Shown here piece by piece: positions 11,969-22,002 of a stretch of DNA of 64,000 nt; within the stretch, counting starts at the first letter, position 1; every line of letters starts with the position of its first letter. A program made the translations under genes and the position numbers. The notes beneath the pieces are model-generated. The model worked only from the letters and a program-made list of their open reading frames with translations. It was not told the origin of the DNA and did not search any database. Source of the DNA: Manduca sexta (taxonomy: Eukaryota; Arthropoda; Insecta; Lepidoptera; Sphingidae); NCBI RefSeq assembly GCF_014839805.1, contig NC_051129.1, positions 13,892,920 to 13,956,919 of the forward strand. Direction: 5' to 3'.

Positions 11969-12140
11969 CTAGCATTCACTCACGGCTTCGCTCGCGCGAA
12001 TTGTTTTTTCCGGGACAAAATTCTAGTTATATATTTTCCCAGGATAATAAAGTATAGTCTATGTCCAGGGTATCAAACTCCATATAAAATTTTAACTAAA
12101 TCGGTAGTTTTGCGCTTTCAGACAGGCAGGGGATTTTGGT
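11969..12140 (-). mobile_element. Helitron 3' part
   Basis: CTAG at 11969-11972 is preceded by A, and the neighbouring sequence reads, on the minus strand, CGCGAGCGAAGCCGTGAGTG before ...CTAG, the usual GC-rich hairpin. The interior has TTTCCCAGGATAATAAAG. The TC end was not found, so the copy is truncated. The 94-codon plus frame across it is not a gene. Confidence 0.72.
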
Positions 12141-12845
12141 TTAAAGTATGTACGATAAGGTTTCAGACGTAATTAATTTTAAAAATATTATTCTTGAAAT
12201 AGTTGTTATAAATATTCAAAACATATATGCACGAGAAAAGTCTAAGAATATTATCTAGCAAGGAACAATATGATAAGACATTTTAATAGTATAATAAATT
12301 CATAAGTAGGCAGATTAATTTTTGGATCTGAAAATAAATGCGTACACCATTCATTCAGCCATCTAAAAAGTACATTTTAGTAATTATTCCGAGAATAACA
12401 CGACCCATACCAGCTTAACTGATCTAGGCATCTTAGATGGCTAAAATGCTACTCCATTCATTTTAGTAGCCAAACGTCCGCGTAGCTGGCAGATAAATCA
12501 TCTAATCTCGTAGCATTAGCACAATCAACTGAGTTAGTCATTCGCTACTATGCGGCCTTGACTGCTATGAGTGTTATAAATTTCACGAAAGAACTATTGT
12601 GATTCAGAATGTTCTAGAATGATGGTGAGATGACGGTTTCGTGAATGGCTAGAGGAACTGGTTGCTCTCTTCCTGGTAACTGCCATAATCCTAATATTTA
12701 AAGAAAATGGCATCCAGATAAAATTACGTATTCTTACCAAGATAGTAGCATAGTGATAAAATGTCACCAATCTATTTCATGTAAGAGTATATCCTGGATA
12801 GTCAAGCGACAAACTTTAAACTCAGAAAAACAAAATTATCAATTT
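12141..12845. other. AT-rich stretch, nothing recognised
   Basis: No coding or repeat signal beyond short frames. Confidence 0.5.
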
Positions 12846-12848
12846 TTC

Positions 12849-13010
12849 CTCGAAGGGGTAGGCAGAGGTTCAACCAGAGTACCCCTTTTTGCCTGTGTGT
12901 ACCATACCGTGACTTGATGGGGAGGAACCTATCGCCATATCGGACACAACAGACTTCGGGTTGATATTGAGAAGAAAAACCCAATATCACTTTGCAGGAC
13001 CTGGGATATA
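12849..13010 (-). mobile_element. SINE-B, head missing
   Basis: Reversed blocks: CAGGTCCTGCAAAGTGATAT, TGGGTTTTTCTTCTCAATATC, CCGAAGTC, ATATGGCGATAGG and the CCTCTGCCTACCCCTTCG end. The tRNA-like head is missing or replaced after 13010. Confidence 0.8.
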
Positions 13011-13431
13011 AATACACTTTCGGAGTTTTCTGTGAGTAGTATATAACGGATTTCTGACAGTAATATATAATTTAGCGTATTCATTAATGTTGTATATGCA
13101 TTTAATATTCATTATTGTTGACGTCTCATCCTCTCCCAGTGACCGTCCTGAGCCGTGGTTCGTAACCCGTTAGTGGGTTGCCCTCAGCATGGTCGCTTAA
13201 TTTTCAAGGGTTGCGAGCGCCTACAGCGTTAACCCAAAAGTCCGGTGTTTTTGCAAGCTGGTCCTTGCTAGTCTAACAAACGTAGGGTCATGTAAAAAAA
13301 ATGCATTTAATTATTTTTAAAGCATTAACAACATACAATACATTAAGTGTGATTCTATATTTATTTTCACGTATTTCAAAAACACCGTCATCCGCTGACC
13401 AAAACGTCAATTTGAATTATCGCGCACAAAA
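13011..13431. other. Unique sequence, no recognised gene
   Basis: It includes a moderately GC-rich stretch at about 13120-13290 with no other copy in the window. Confidence 0.4.
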
Positions 13432-13638
13432 ATGTTTTCAAACAGTTCATACATTTCAAATTTACATTACGATGGAATATATTCATACAAAACGCCGGAC
13501 CAATACTTTGTTGATATTAACGTACATTTTGAAAACAAAAAACGACGCACAAAACTATCGGTGAATAAATATTTATTGAGATTGCCTCGGTTTAACATTA
13601 TTATGTTTTATGGAGACATTGACGAATTGATATTCTAG
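13432..13638 (+). CDS. Uncertain small ORF (68 aa) next to a hAT insertion
   Basis: An ATG-started frame of 68 codons (about 80 codons open from the preceding stop). The predicted peptide begins MFSNSSYISNLHYDG, is hydrophilic with aromatic residues and a basic KKRR patch near the middle, and ends DIDELIF. The stop codon TAG lies in the 8-bp target duplication of the hAT element that starts at 13641. I do not recognise the product. Frames of this length are expected by chance in AT-rich DNA, so it may be non-coding. Confidence 0.15.
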   Translation: MFSNSSYISNLHYDGIYSYKTPDQYFVDINVHFENKKRRTKLSVNKYLLRLPRFNIIMFYGDIDELIF

Positions 13639-13640
13639 AC

Positions 13641-14530
13641 CATTGATTCCCAAAGTGGTCCAAGTGGACCCCTTGGGGTCCTCAGGAGACATGACGGTGG
13701 TTTAAGCTGGCGTGACCAAAAATAGGGGTTTACAATTCGTAAGGTCCACGAAAATTTATATGGTGCATTGAAGTATATTCTAGACACGAACGTCCATATA
13801 AACTATTTGTTCACAATCTGAACTAAAATGGCAATCAAAACGTCACTGTTATAACCTTTATTCACTTGAACAACAAATAATTTTACTTATTTGACTAAGA
13901 TTTTTTATTCAAATCCAGGTTTACACTTAGACTCGAGTTCTTATATCATGAGCGCCACTCCCTACACAACAACAAGGTGTCAATGTTGACCATACTAAAG
14001 TCAGTTTGAATGGACTGCAATACAATTCAGTTGAACACAGTGAATGTTCGGAACGCTAAATAGTAGCGTAGTACATATATATCGATGATCTGGTGTAATA
14101 CGAGACTTTTCCGCCCTCGCACCCACCACTACAACTCCTGTAAGCCAGGATCAGCAGTGGCACGCATTTTATGACACCGAGCGGTGAAGCTCGGCGACTC
14201 TCAGGGAAAACTAATATGTCATTATCCCGCAACGAAATTAATCAAATAGAAAAATAGGGAGGAGTTGGAAATATTAATTGTCCACTTCCCTCCTTAGCAA
14301 TGGGTGATCTGGTGTAATAAAAAAGTACTAAAATGTTGGCACCTTTAAATGTAGGCAGATAATATTGATAGGGGTCGTAAGGCACGGCGACCCTAGCATA
14401 ACTGTCCAAACGCCCTTGAAGACTGGCTGGTAGTGGTAACGCACTGTCTCCGCAAAATAAGAACAGTATAGGTTTACCGGAACTAGTAATTTTTTTAAAG
14501 TCTATGAGGAAAAATGTTTGGGAACCTCTG
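13641..14530. mobile_element. Non-autonomous hAT-type DNA transposon
   Basis: The element is flanked by a perfect 8-bp direct duplication TTCTAGAC at 13633-13640 and 14531-14538, the size typical of hAT insertions. Its left end CATTGATTCCCAAAGTGG and right end (reverse complement CAGAGGTTCCCAAACATT) share CA..G.TTCCCAAA, the usual hAT terminal inverted repeat form. No transposase frame is present in about 890 bases, and part of the interior is a later Rep-G insertion at 14101-14304. Confidence 0.82.
14101..14304 (-). mobile_element. Rep-G nested in the hAT element
   Basis: It is flanked by a perfect 15-bp direct repeat TGATCTGGTGTAATA at 14086-14100 and 14305-14319. A duplication of this length fits target-primed reverse transcription, so Rep-G behaves as a retroposon. 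The body matches 51905-52165 reversed (CCTGTAAGCCAGGATCAGC, GCAGTGGCACGC, CAACGAAATTAATCAAATAG). The nesting shows that Rep-G moved after the hAT element. Confidence 0.85.
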
Positions 14531-14538
14531 TTCTAGAC

Positions 14539-15439
14539 TCTAGGTGTTGTATTTGGACTTTTTATTACCGTCTCAAGATACTGTTATGTAGGTATTGGAT
14601 TTGTGTATAATTAATTTTAATAATGTAATTAATATTTTTTGTTTCTTAATAGTGTCGTAAATTATGTTTTTTTTTTAATTTATTGCTGTACCCGCTACCT
14701 CCTTTGGTGCAAAAAGAGCAGATAAGTTGTTAAGAATTTGTATATTTTTGTTTATATACCGTCGCTATAAATCAAAGGTACCCTGACTACGCCCACGCCT
14801 TTAATCTTTGTGGTGCCCTTTTTATTTTTAATTAGATAAAATAATAGTCAATTGCTATTAAACTTATAGATATAACTGTTAGTTTCTACTAGAAAACTTT
14901 TGTATAATATCAGCGCAACAACGAACAAGTTTGTTAAAAAAATAGTGAGCACTACAGTGTATTGTCATTCTATGAGATATGTGTGATTCTAAAGATTCTA
15001 CGACAACGGACTAATATTATACTATAACTATACTATAACGGACTATACTATATAAATAAATAAATAATTTGGCGAGTCCTGATCAAAAGTTACTAACAGC
15101 AGCAAGATACTACGCGCCTACGTCACATTAAAAAATGTAAAAATAAAAGAAGGAGGAAACAGCAGAACATAAAATAAATCCCAACATCTGAAGAGGAATA
15201 ATTTTTGCTTTTAATCTTGAATGATTAACTTCAAGTATGTAATACCCAACGATACATTTCAAAGGCAGTTCGTGTCCGTGACACAAAGGGATTTTAATCT
15301 ACAGGAAGTGTAGAAGTCTCGTCTAGCAATCGTATACCGTCGTGAATAATAATGGAATATGTTTTAAAAATATTTTAGACATGTGTTACTAAGTTTGACC
15401 TCGGATTCGCTCACGTGAAACGCCTTTCTTGGAGTCCAT
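14539..15439. other. AT-rich stretch, nothing recognised
   Basis: Poly-T and TATA-rich tracts only; no ORF above 60 codons. Confidence 0.5.
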
Positions 15440-15605
15440 TCAGTGACGAAGCGTCCATATAACCCCACTCTTGCCGGCTTCAGTTTGTGTAGCATTTATG
15501 TAGATTCTAATCATTATTAGAACGATTTATAGACCGCATTCATGCATATTAGTATCTTTATATTGTATCTGGTTCCCTTTCGGAAAAAATCATCTCCTAT
15601 CTATG
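15440..15605 (+). mobile_element. Rep-K copy
   Basis: Shares GTCCATATAACCC, GCYGGCTTC, TCTAAT-ATTAGAA, GCATTCATGCATATT and TTCCCTTTCGGAAA with 26001-26162, and in reverse with 10385-10530 and 38427-38490. No coding potential. Confidence 0.75.
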
Positions 15606-15760
15606 TGTTAGTTCAGGACACGGTCAATGTGTGTGCGAAATCCGTTCAGAGGCCTTAGCGGAACTGACTTACTACAATCGTTAAGGCAAATAGAAAAAAA
15701 AATCTATGGGACTGACATCCTAACGATAAGTGTGTCACTTAGATGTCATATCCACACAAC

Positions 15761-15791
15761 GTTAGCATTAACGTTAACCGTTAATGTTAAC
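15761..15791. other. 13-bp stem hairpin in a TTAAC-rich patch
   Basis: GTTAGCATTAACG (15761-15773) pairs with CGTTAATGTTAAC (15779-15791), one mismatch or wobble, around the 5-base loop TTAAC. It lies inside a short frame of 60 codons that is unlikely to be coding. Confidence 0.55.
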
Positions 15792-15878
15792 CCTAGGAGT
15801 TTATTCTAACATTTACTTCTAACATCTGAAAATGTTAACATACTTATATTATTAAAATTCATGGTATGTTTAGGTATT

Positions 15879-15923
15879 CGTCAAGAGGAACTTCGTCTAG
15901 GGGAGACCTATGTTCAGCAGTAG
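15879..15923 (+). pseudogene. LINE ORF2 C-terminal remnant
   Basis: The frame reads RQEELRLGETYVQQ and then TAG where the family has W. It corresponds to the GEAYVQQWT end of a LINE endonuclease-reverse transcriptase, as at 29780 and 26252. Only the last residues remain. Assignment rests on this motif alone, so the clade is not certain. Confidence 0.5.
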
Positions 15924-16755
15924 ACTGCATGTGGCTGCGTAGTGTTCCGTGTACGCCTGTGATATTATCGAAGTCTCTCCTCGGATGCGAAGCTCTGCCC
16001 AAGAGCAGACTCCTGCGAGGGTTGCGATTGCATATACGCATCCCGCGACCTTCGATGTAAGAGAGTGAGTAGTATGGTGGTATTCATGAGGTTCGGTAGA
16101 AATATTTAAATGGATTTGCCCGTGTTATAAACGTAGGGATATTCCTAAGTTTCATAGGTTTTACTAGTTCCTTATTTTTGACACTAAAGCTTATTCATAC
16201 CTCGGTTGTCCAATACGATTCCGTGCACTAGGTACTCTGTAAAAGTTTTTGATCCTTTTCAACTCTTCAAGAGCTGAACATTCGATCAAATGAGCGATTA
16301 GATCATATATAAAAAATCGGCCACACACAAAACTTTTATAGTCTGGCAAGCATAAACGAACAAGCTTGCCAGCGTATGCCACCTGCGATAGTAGTTTTTG
16401 CGACGCTAGGGCGACGACATTTTAAGGTCACAGCCATTGACGTCTCACGAATCGCCAACACGCATTAACATCCACGTCTATTGTTCTATTACCTCAATAA
16501 TTTAGGCATTTAAATGGCTATTTTATCAGTTGTATAAGAGAGACACAGATTACTGATATTTGAACAATTATGATCGTAGCTATTCCGAGGCACTAATTCT
16601 AAAGTTTGTTCACCTCGCGTGTAAGTAATTATTATAATCATTTATTTTATATATGACACTTTATATGTATTATATGAATATTCATGATAATTATAATTAA
16701 TTATTGAATTAAAAATAATTACGTAAGACGACTTAAGCGTGACTAGGCTGATGAT
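15924..16755. other. Mixed unique DNA, no recognised gene
   Basis: 15924-16060 is GC-richer and open on both strands, probably LINE-derived 3' sequence. The rest is AT-rich, with a TATATGAATATTCATGATAA palindromic patch near 16670-16695. Confidence 0.4.
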
Positions 16756-17058
16756 GCTGGTGGTAGGATATATTTTATATCCGCCCGTATAGCGATCACC
16801 GTACACTAGGTGTTAAAACCCGCCAAAATGGCACACGTAAGTGTGTGGCGTTCCGGGATCAGCTTGTGTATATTAGACTCCAACAGGCCAGCATAATTGT
16901 GTCGACTGTCCAGGGGTAACCATCTTTTGTCAGTCGACATTCTATTGGACCCCATTCTACTTACCATCAGGTGCCGTAGGGTCACTTACCATTTTTGATC
17001 AGTTGAGATCCCATTAGACCCCACTTCACTTACCATCAGGGTCACTTTGCCGTGCACA
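16756..17058 (-). mobile_element. Rep-E with a duplicated head
   Basis: In plus reading it begins GCTGGTGGTAGGATATATTT (reversed terminal hairpin) and runs through CGCGTTCC-type sequence, CATAATTGTGTCGACTG and ATTCTATTGGACCCC to the GTGCAC end. The segment with GTCAGTCGAC...CTTACCATCAGG is repeated once (about 16935-16985 and 16998-17045), making this copy longer than the others. Confidence 0.87.
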
Positions 17059-17156
17059 AGTAAAAACATAGGTCTCTCCCAAAAATGGCAACTGAGACTT
17101 GAATCTATGTGACATATAGCACTGACAATACGATTATAATAAATGGTATAGATATT

Positions 17157-17474
17157 GACTGCATCGGTGGCGTAGTTATATGGCGTATACAGTACGATTA
17201 CCACTTTAAAGTCTCGGGTTCGAATCCTGGGTCGGGTAGAGTGAAATTAGGTTTTTATGGCGTGCACGGTACGATTATGTTTGAGGTTTCGGGTTCGGAT
17301 CCTGAGTCTGGCAAAGTGATGTTGGGTTTTTTCCCAGTATCAGCTAGGAATATGCCCGATATCGCGATAAGAATGCCCCCTATCACCTTATGGGATAGAA
17401 TGGGCGCGAAGTTTGTGCCCCAGTGCGCCTGCGCCTACCTCCGCGAAGATAAAAGGTATGGATGTGTGTGTGAA
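17157..17474 (+). mobile_element. SINE-B with internal duplication of the B-box region
   Basis: The head GCATCGGTGGCGTAGTTAT is followed by two tandem units, 17179-17255 and 17256-17331, each with TATGGCGTRYACRGTACGATTA and GTTTCGGGTTCGRATCCTG-type B boxes. The SINE-B body then continues (CCCGATATCGCGATAAG, CACCTTATGGGATAG) to a TGTGTGTG end. A 126-codon frame runs through it but is made of SINE sequence. Confidence 0.85.
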
Positions 17475-17787
17475 CAGTTTCTGCATTGAGCTGTAAAGTG
17501 TAGACATATTGGCATTTCCCTAATGCGACCTTTAGATAGATTCTTGTCTCAATTAACGTTAAATGTCTAAATAACGCATTTAATTGGCGCCATATAAGAC
17601 CCGTGGTTCGTATTTAGGTACTCCTTCACTAACAATGAACTTTGTTGACTTTAAAAATGGTGCAGTTCCATTTGTTAGAGTAATTGTGCTATCATTGGAT
17701 TTAATTGAATATGCAATTTCGAAAAGAGCACATGTCCGAAAATGTAAAAAGTTCAGGAAATTTGAAAAACTTATTATTACTACTCTG

Positions 17788-17994
17788 ATTTTTCCGTATT
17801 GTTTCATAATTATCGTTCGCTTTATTGATGAAAGAAAACATCGTAAAGAAACCTAACCTGAGAATTCCTCATAAGAATTTAAAAGGTAAGTGAAGTCTGC
17901 CAAATAGCATTAGGCCAACGAGTCTCAGTAGCAGAGGAGGCCCGCGATCCGCAATGGCCAGTATACAATACCTGGCTAGTGTTATTATTATATG
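17788..17994 (+). mobile_element. SINE-A, 5' truncated and diverged
   Basis: Contains ATTATCGTTCGCTTTA, GAAAACATCGTAAAGAAACC, GAGAATTCCTCATAAGAATT, GTGAAGTCTGCCAA, TCAGTAGCAGAGGAGGCCCG and a TATTATTAT tail. The 90-codon frame at 17584 ends in it and is not supported as a gene. Confidence 0.75.
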
Positions 17995-20204
17995 TTTAAG
18001 AACATAACTTCTGTCCATCCCTGTAGGGTATATGCAAATATACTTCCATTCAGTTTGTGATGTATTGTTACCTACCATGCAGCCCACGTGTCGAAAGTGA
18101 AGGCGGATGTGGGAGTGTATATTGTATATTGACAGTATATGAATGAAAGCTTCACGTTATCTAGCAGCGTAATCTTTTCTTTCATTACTTTCAAATAGAT
18201 ATTGATTTTATTGAGAAAGCAGGTACAACATTATTATTGTTATGATTATGTGTCGCATGTTTTATATTTTTTATGTCATTTTAGCAACGTACAAAAAAAA
18301 TGAATTTAAATTAGGCCTTAATTGCAGTAAAATTTAAATCATTTTTTTTGAAACTCAAAGATACATATTCTCGAAAATATTTTTGTACAACGTTTGTAAC
18401 TAATACATTGGTTGAAAGCATCAATTCATAGCGCCACGCTAACTGATCAGCCAATCCGCTTACAATAGTTATAAGGAAAACTTGCCATTTCATAAATACG
18501 TCACAGTCTCCAAACTTTAAATGCATCAAAAAGGTACCATAGAGTCGGAATAAACTATCTTTTCGGTTATTCCAATGTCGTTCTTTATTTGAAATCGCAA
18601 AATTACCCATAAAATGTCGATCAACTTTCCCGCGAACTTAAATCGCACGTCCGTACCGCGCACCACGTGGTGTGTTGAAAGCGAAATTGTTGGAAGCCAC
18701 GACCCGCCATTGTGACGTTTGGGCCGTGACACCGCGGCCTTGTGGCACGGGTCGCCGCCATGGGTTTTGTAAACAATCGACCACCGACACACTGAGCGTC
18801 CACGTTAGATGTTTTTGGTGCGATTTGGTTTGTCATTAGCATTTTTTTGGATTCGAATTTTATTTATGGTATTTTTTTACTGCCTAAGCTGGCAAGCGAG
18901 GGTGTGAGTACTATTCAATAACGTTTATCTCTAAACTACGCAATTTAAAAAAAATAAGGATCATAGATGAGCTGCCGGTCTTTAAAAGTATGAGGATTAG
19001 GGAAGAGACACTCTTTTCATCTTTAGGGAACAAGTTTTCTCTACAGTGTAGTGTAAACATTATATTGCCAAGACACCCACATCTCTACATCTTTAATTAT
19101 TGAATCTTATAAAGGAGAAAAAATTCTAGACCTGGCTAACTCAATATATACGAAGCGTTACCAAGCTATGCTTCCAAGTCAGTTTTCAATCAGGCGCTTA
19201 TAGTTATTTTATGTCATTATTTCGACCAGCAATCCCACTATAACTTCCAATGACTCTTTCGATTTTCACGATAGACATTCTAAGTTCTAACCTATGCTTA
19301 AAGGAATGAAGTCTTTAATTGATTACCACAATTTGCAATGCTCTATATAGCGAAATAGTTTAAGAAGTTACCGAGAAACTAGAAGCCGCGCCGACCGGCT
19401 AAACGGATCTAATCCATAAACGTCATACTATCTAAGGTTAAGCAATCAATTAGAACGAATAACTGGGTAATAAAATTACATACTTAAACGAAAGGTATAC
19501 GTCATAGTCCATGCAGAATCTGAGTTTGATAAATGCAGGGAACAGATGGTTTGAGTTGATAGTGGTGGAGCGAGAGCCATGGCCTAAAAACGTTTCAAGT
19601 TGTTGTAGTGTATTAGTCGATCTGATTGAAAGTGTTTCACCGTCAACACCTGAAGGATACGTCCGTGTATCTCTACCAATCTCAAAGACTGCATGAAATG
19701 CAACATCAGAACTCTTATTTAAAGTTGCTATTTTACAAAATGGTGGTATTATAACAAAATACTAATTATGTTCTACTTTCACTGTGTACTTCATTTTGAA
19801 GCCTAAAATGATATAAAAATATATTATCCCAAAGATATTTTTGGAAAGTGGAGGAAGATAAGGTCTCTTAAATGTATTAGGAAAGGAAATATAAAAGATA
19901 AAAGATATTCAATATTATAAAACACTATAAACAAGTGGCAGCAGCCGTGTTATGCTAATAATATACGCATTTTTTACGTAAATTTTCTCACGGCTGTTAT
20001 TTAGTGGCCGATCGATATTGTAACAATAAGGAAATAGTTTGATTATTATTTTATGCCGGTTTATCGATATAGGCTTTTAAATTAGAAGAGTTTGTTGGAT
20101 TTGCATTTGAATATCGTTTTTGTGAATACGTAGTTGTGTATTCTTTTACGCACGAAAATCAATGTATTCGTCCAAAATTCAGAAATGTATTTTGTATAGT
20201 AAAT
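17995..20204. other. Mostly unique DNA with a GC-rich island
   Basis: A GC-rich patch at about 18620-18830 has CACCACGTGGTG, a forkhead-type TGTAAACAA and CCGCCATGGG. Overlapping minus frames of 73-99 codons lie there but resemble nothing I know. The rest is AT-rich with no repeats recognised. Confidence 0.4.
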
Positions 20205-20206
20205 AC

Positions 20207-20540
20207 GGAAGCGGCGATAGCCTAGTTGGGTGTGGAACGGACTGCCAAGACGAATGTCCGCAGGTTGAAATTCCAAGGGCACACACCTCTGACTTTTCTA
20301 AAATCATGTGTGTATTCTTTGTGAATTTATCGTTCGCTTTAACGGTGAAGGAAAACATCGTGAGGAAATCTGCACATCTGAGAAGTTCTCTATAGGAATT
20401 TCAAAGGTGTGTGAAGTCTACCAATCCGCACTAGGCCAGCGTGGTGGATTAAGGCCTAATCCCTCTCAGTAGTAAAGGAGGCCCGTGCTCAGCAGTGGGC
20501 AAGTATTTAATACAGGGCTGATATTATTATATTATTATTA
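20207..20540 (+). mobile_element. SINE-A, full length
   Basis: It starts GAAGCGGCGATAGCCTAGTTGG, split here as head GAAGCGGCGA plus A box TAGCCTAGTTGG. A B-box-like GGTTGAAATTCC follows about 45 bases later. Then come the CATGTGTGTATTCTTTG, GGTGAAGGAAAACATCG, GTGTGAAGTCTACC and CAGCGTGGTGG blocks and an ATT-rich tail. ACGGAAGC occurs at both flanks and could be a target duplication, though part of it may belong to the element. Confidence 0.93.
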
Positions 20541-20564
20541 AACACGGAAGCCGCTTAAGTAATT

Positions 20565-20650
20565 TGGATGGAATTTGGCACAAAGGTAGACCACGGCCTG
20601 GATTACCATATTGATTAGAAGACCACTATATTATCTTTCTATCCCAGACT
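20565..20650 (+). repeat. Helitron-like interior fragment
   Basis: TTTGGATGGAATTTGGCACA with TTCTATCCCAGA resembles the TTTGGTATG...TTTTATCCC segments of the Helitron copies at 59235, 61069 and the fragment at 29525. No ends are present. Confidence 0.4.
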
Positions 20651-20984
20651 AACAGGGGGCAATACACAATCATATTTTCTAAAGTGAGAAACTCAGTAGA
20701 ATCCACATTAAAACACTTTGGTCTAAACGCCTTTGAAGACAGACTGAATATGTCGCCCAATAGCATATTAATGGGGATGGCCCTGATTTATAATAGTAAA
20801 ATGATATTTCAACCTCTGCATGGCATGTCGTTCGATTGAGTCGTTCCGATGAATGCATTAGAGACATCCATAAATATGGTACTAAAGTGATGTTTAAATT
20901 TGTATTTACATATTTACGGTTGTATGCGATAACTTTGATTGGTTACTTAAATGTTTTAATATGGATGTTATGGGCTTTGCAGAG
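20651..20984. other. Stretch with no recognised feature
   Basis: Only a 62-codon minus frame; no repeat similarity noted. Confidence 0.4.
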
Positions 20985-21262
20985 GAAGCGACGATAACCT
21001 AGTTGGTTGTGGAACAGACTGCCGAGAAGAATGTCCGCAGGTTCAATACCCAATGGCTCGCACCTCTAAGTTTTTTTTTAAATTATGTGTGTATTCTTTA
21101 TGAATTATCGTTTGCTTTTACGGTAAAGGAAAATATTGTGAGGAAACCTACATACTTTAGAAGTTCTCTATAAGAATTTTTGAGGGTGGGTAAAGTCTAC
21201 CAATCCGCATTAGGCCAGCGTAGTGGACAAAGGCATAATCCCTCTCAGTGGTAGAGGAGGCC
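20985..21262 (+). mobile_element. SINE-A, 3' tail missing
   Basis: Head GAAGCGACGATAACCTAGTTGG (one base longer than quoted blocks elsewhere is omitted here), B box GGTTCAATACC, then the standard SINE-A body to GTAGAGGAGGCC. The CTCAGCAGTGGG and GGGCTGATATT tail is absent. Confidence 0.9.
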
Positions 21263-21673
21263 ATTTGTTATATAAACAAATATAAACAGTGCAACCAGAC
21301 CTCTTTGAAATAACTACTTCATTTATTATAAAAATCATCAACTATTTACAGCAATATCTAACATGAAGTAGTTCCCTTATCGATACTCGAACTGGGATAA
21401 TTTCAAATATACTCTAATCAATCTCACAGGGCCTTCTATTTATCATTTGTAAAGGTCAATATTGTTATATTATGTATGCATGTTGAACCTAATCATAAAT
21501 TAATGCTTTAAAATGTCATAAAAATGGTTGACATTAATTCCTCTGTAGTATATTCAAGGGCTAGGTTTTCCGGGTGCGGCCCGTAGTCGGATTGGCGGCC
21601 GCGCCCAGGCGAATCTAGAAAGCCTAGTAAATTAGGTATACTAATGGCTATTATTTTGCTTTAATTTTTTCAT
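21263..21673. other. Stretch with no recognised feature
   Basis: AT-rich with a short GC-rich patch at about 21570-21615; no ORF. Confidence 0.4.
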
Positions 21674-22002
21674 ACGGACATGGGAAGGTGACCTGTTGGT
21701 AAGTGGTGTTTGGTCCAATAGAATGTCGAAGATGATTACCCCTCGGCAGTCGACACAATTATGCCGGCCGGTTGGAATTGGATAAACGCTATCACTTACC
21801 ATTACGAAAACGACTTATTCAAAAAGATACAATTAATTATTACAAAACAACATTGATGGAAAGCTTCTTCAAGGCGTATGAAGGGCTGACCTCCCTGCTT
21901 GATGGGGAGCGATACACTAACGTGAACCATTGTGGCGGGTTTTAACGCTTTGGGTAAGGTGGTCGCTATCCTGGCGGAATAAAATATATCCTACCACCAG
22001 CC
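21674..22002 (+). mobile_element. Rep-E interrupted by about 100 bases
   Basis: The 5' part (21674-21783) has GGTAAGTGGTGTTTGGTCCAA-like sequence and CAGTCGACACAATTATGCCGG. The 3' part resumes at about 21880 and reaches TGGCGGGTTTTAACG and the terminal hairpin (GGTGGTCGCTATCC ... ATCCTACCACCAG). The intervening block (about 21784-21879) has no other copy in the window. Confidence 0.82.

Noticed and set aside
17211..17227. GGTTCGAATCC box as a tRNA gene
   Set aside because: The surrounding sequence does not fold as a cloverleaf; it is the B box of a SINE-B, as at 5330, 45290, 50090 and 55105.
17109..17489. 126-codon plus-strand ORF
   Set aside because: It lies almost wholly inside a SINE-B with an internal duplication; its VSGSNPGSG/VSGSDPESG repeats are just the translated B-box region.
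17584..17856. 90-codon plus-strand ORF
   Set aside because: The C-terminal third is a diverged SINE-A and the rest has no recognisable features.
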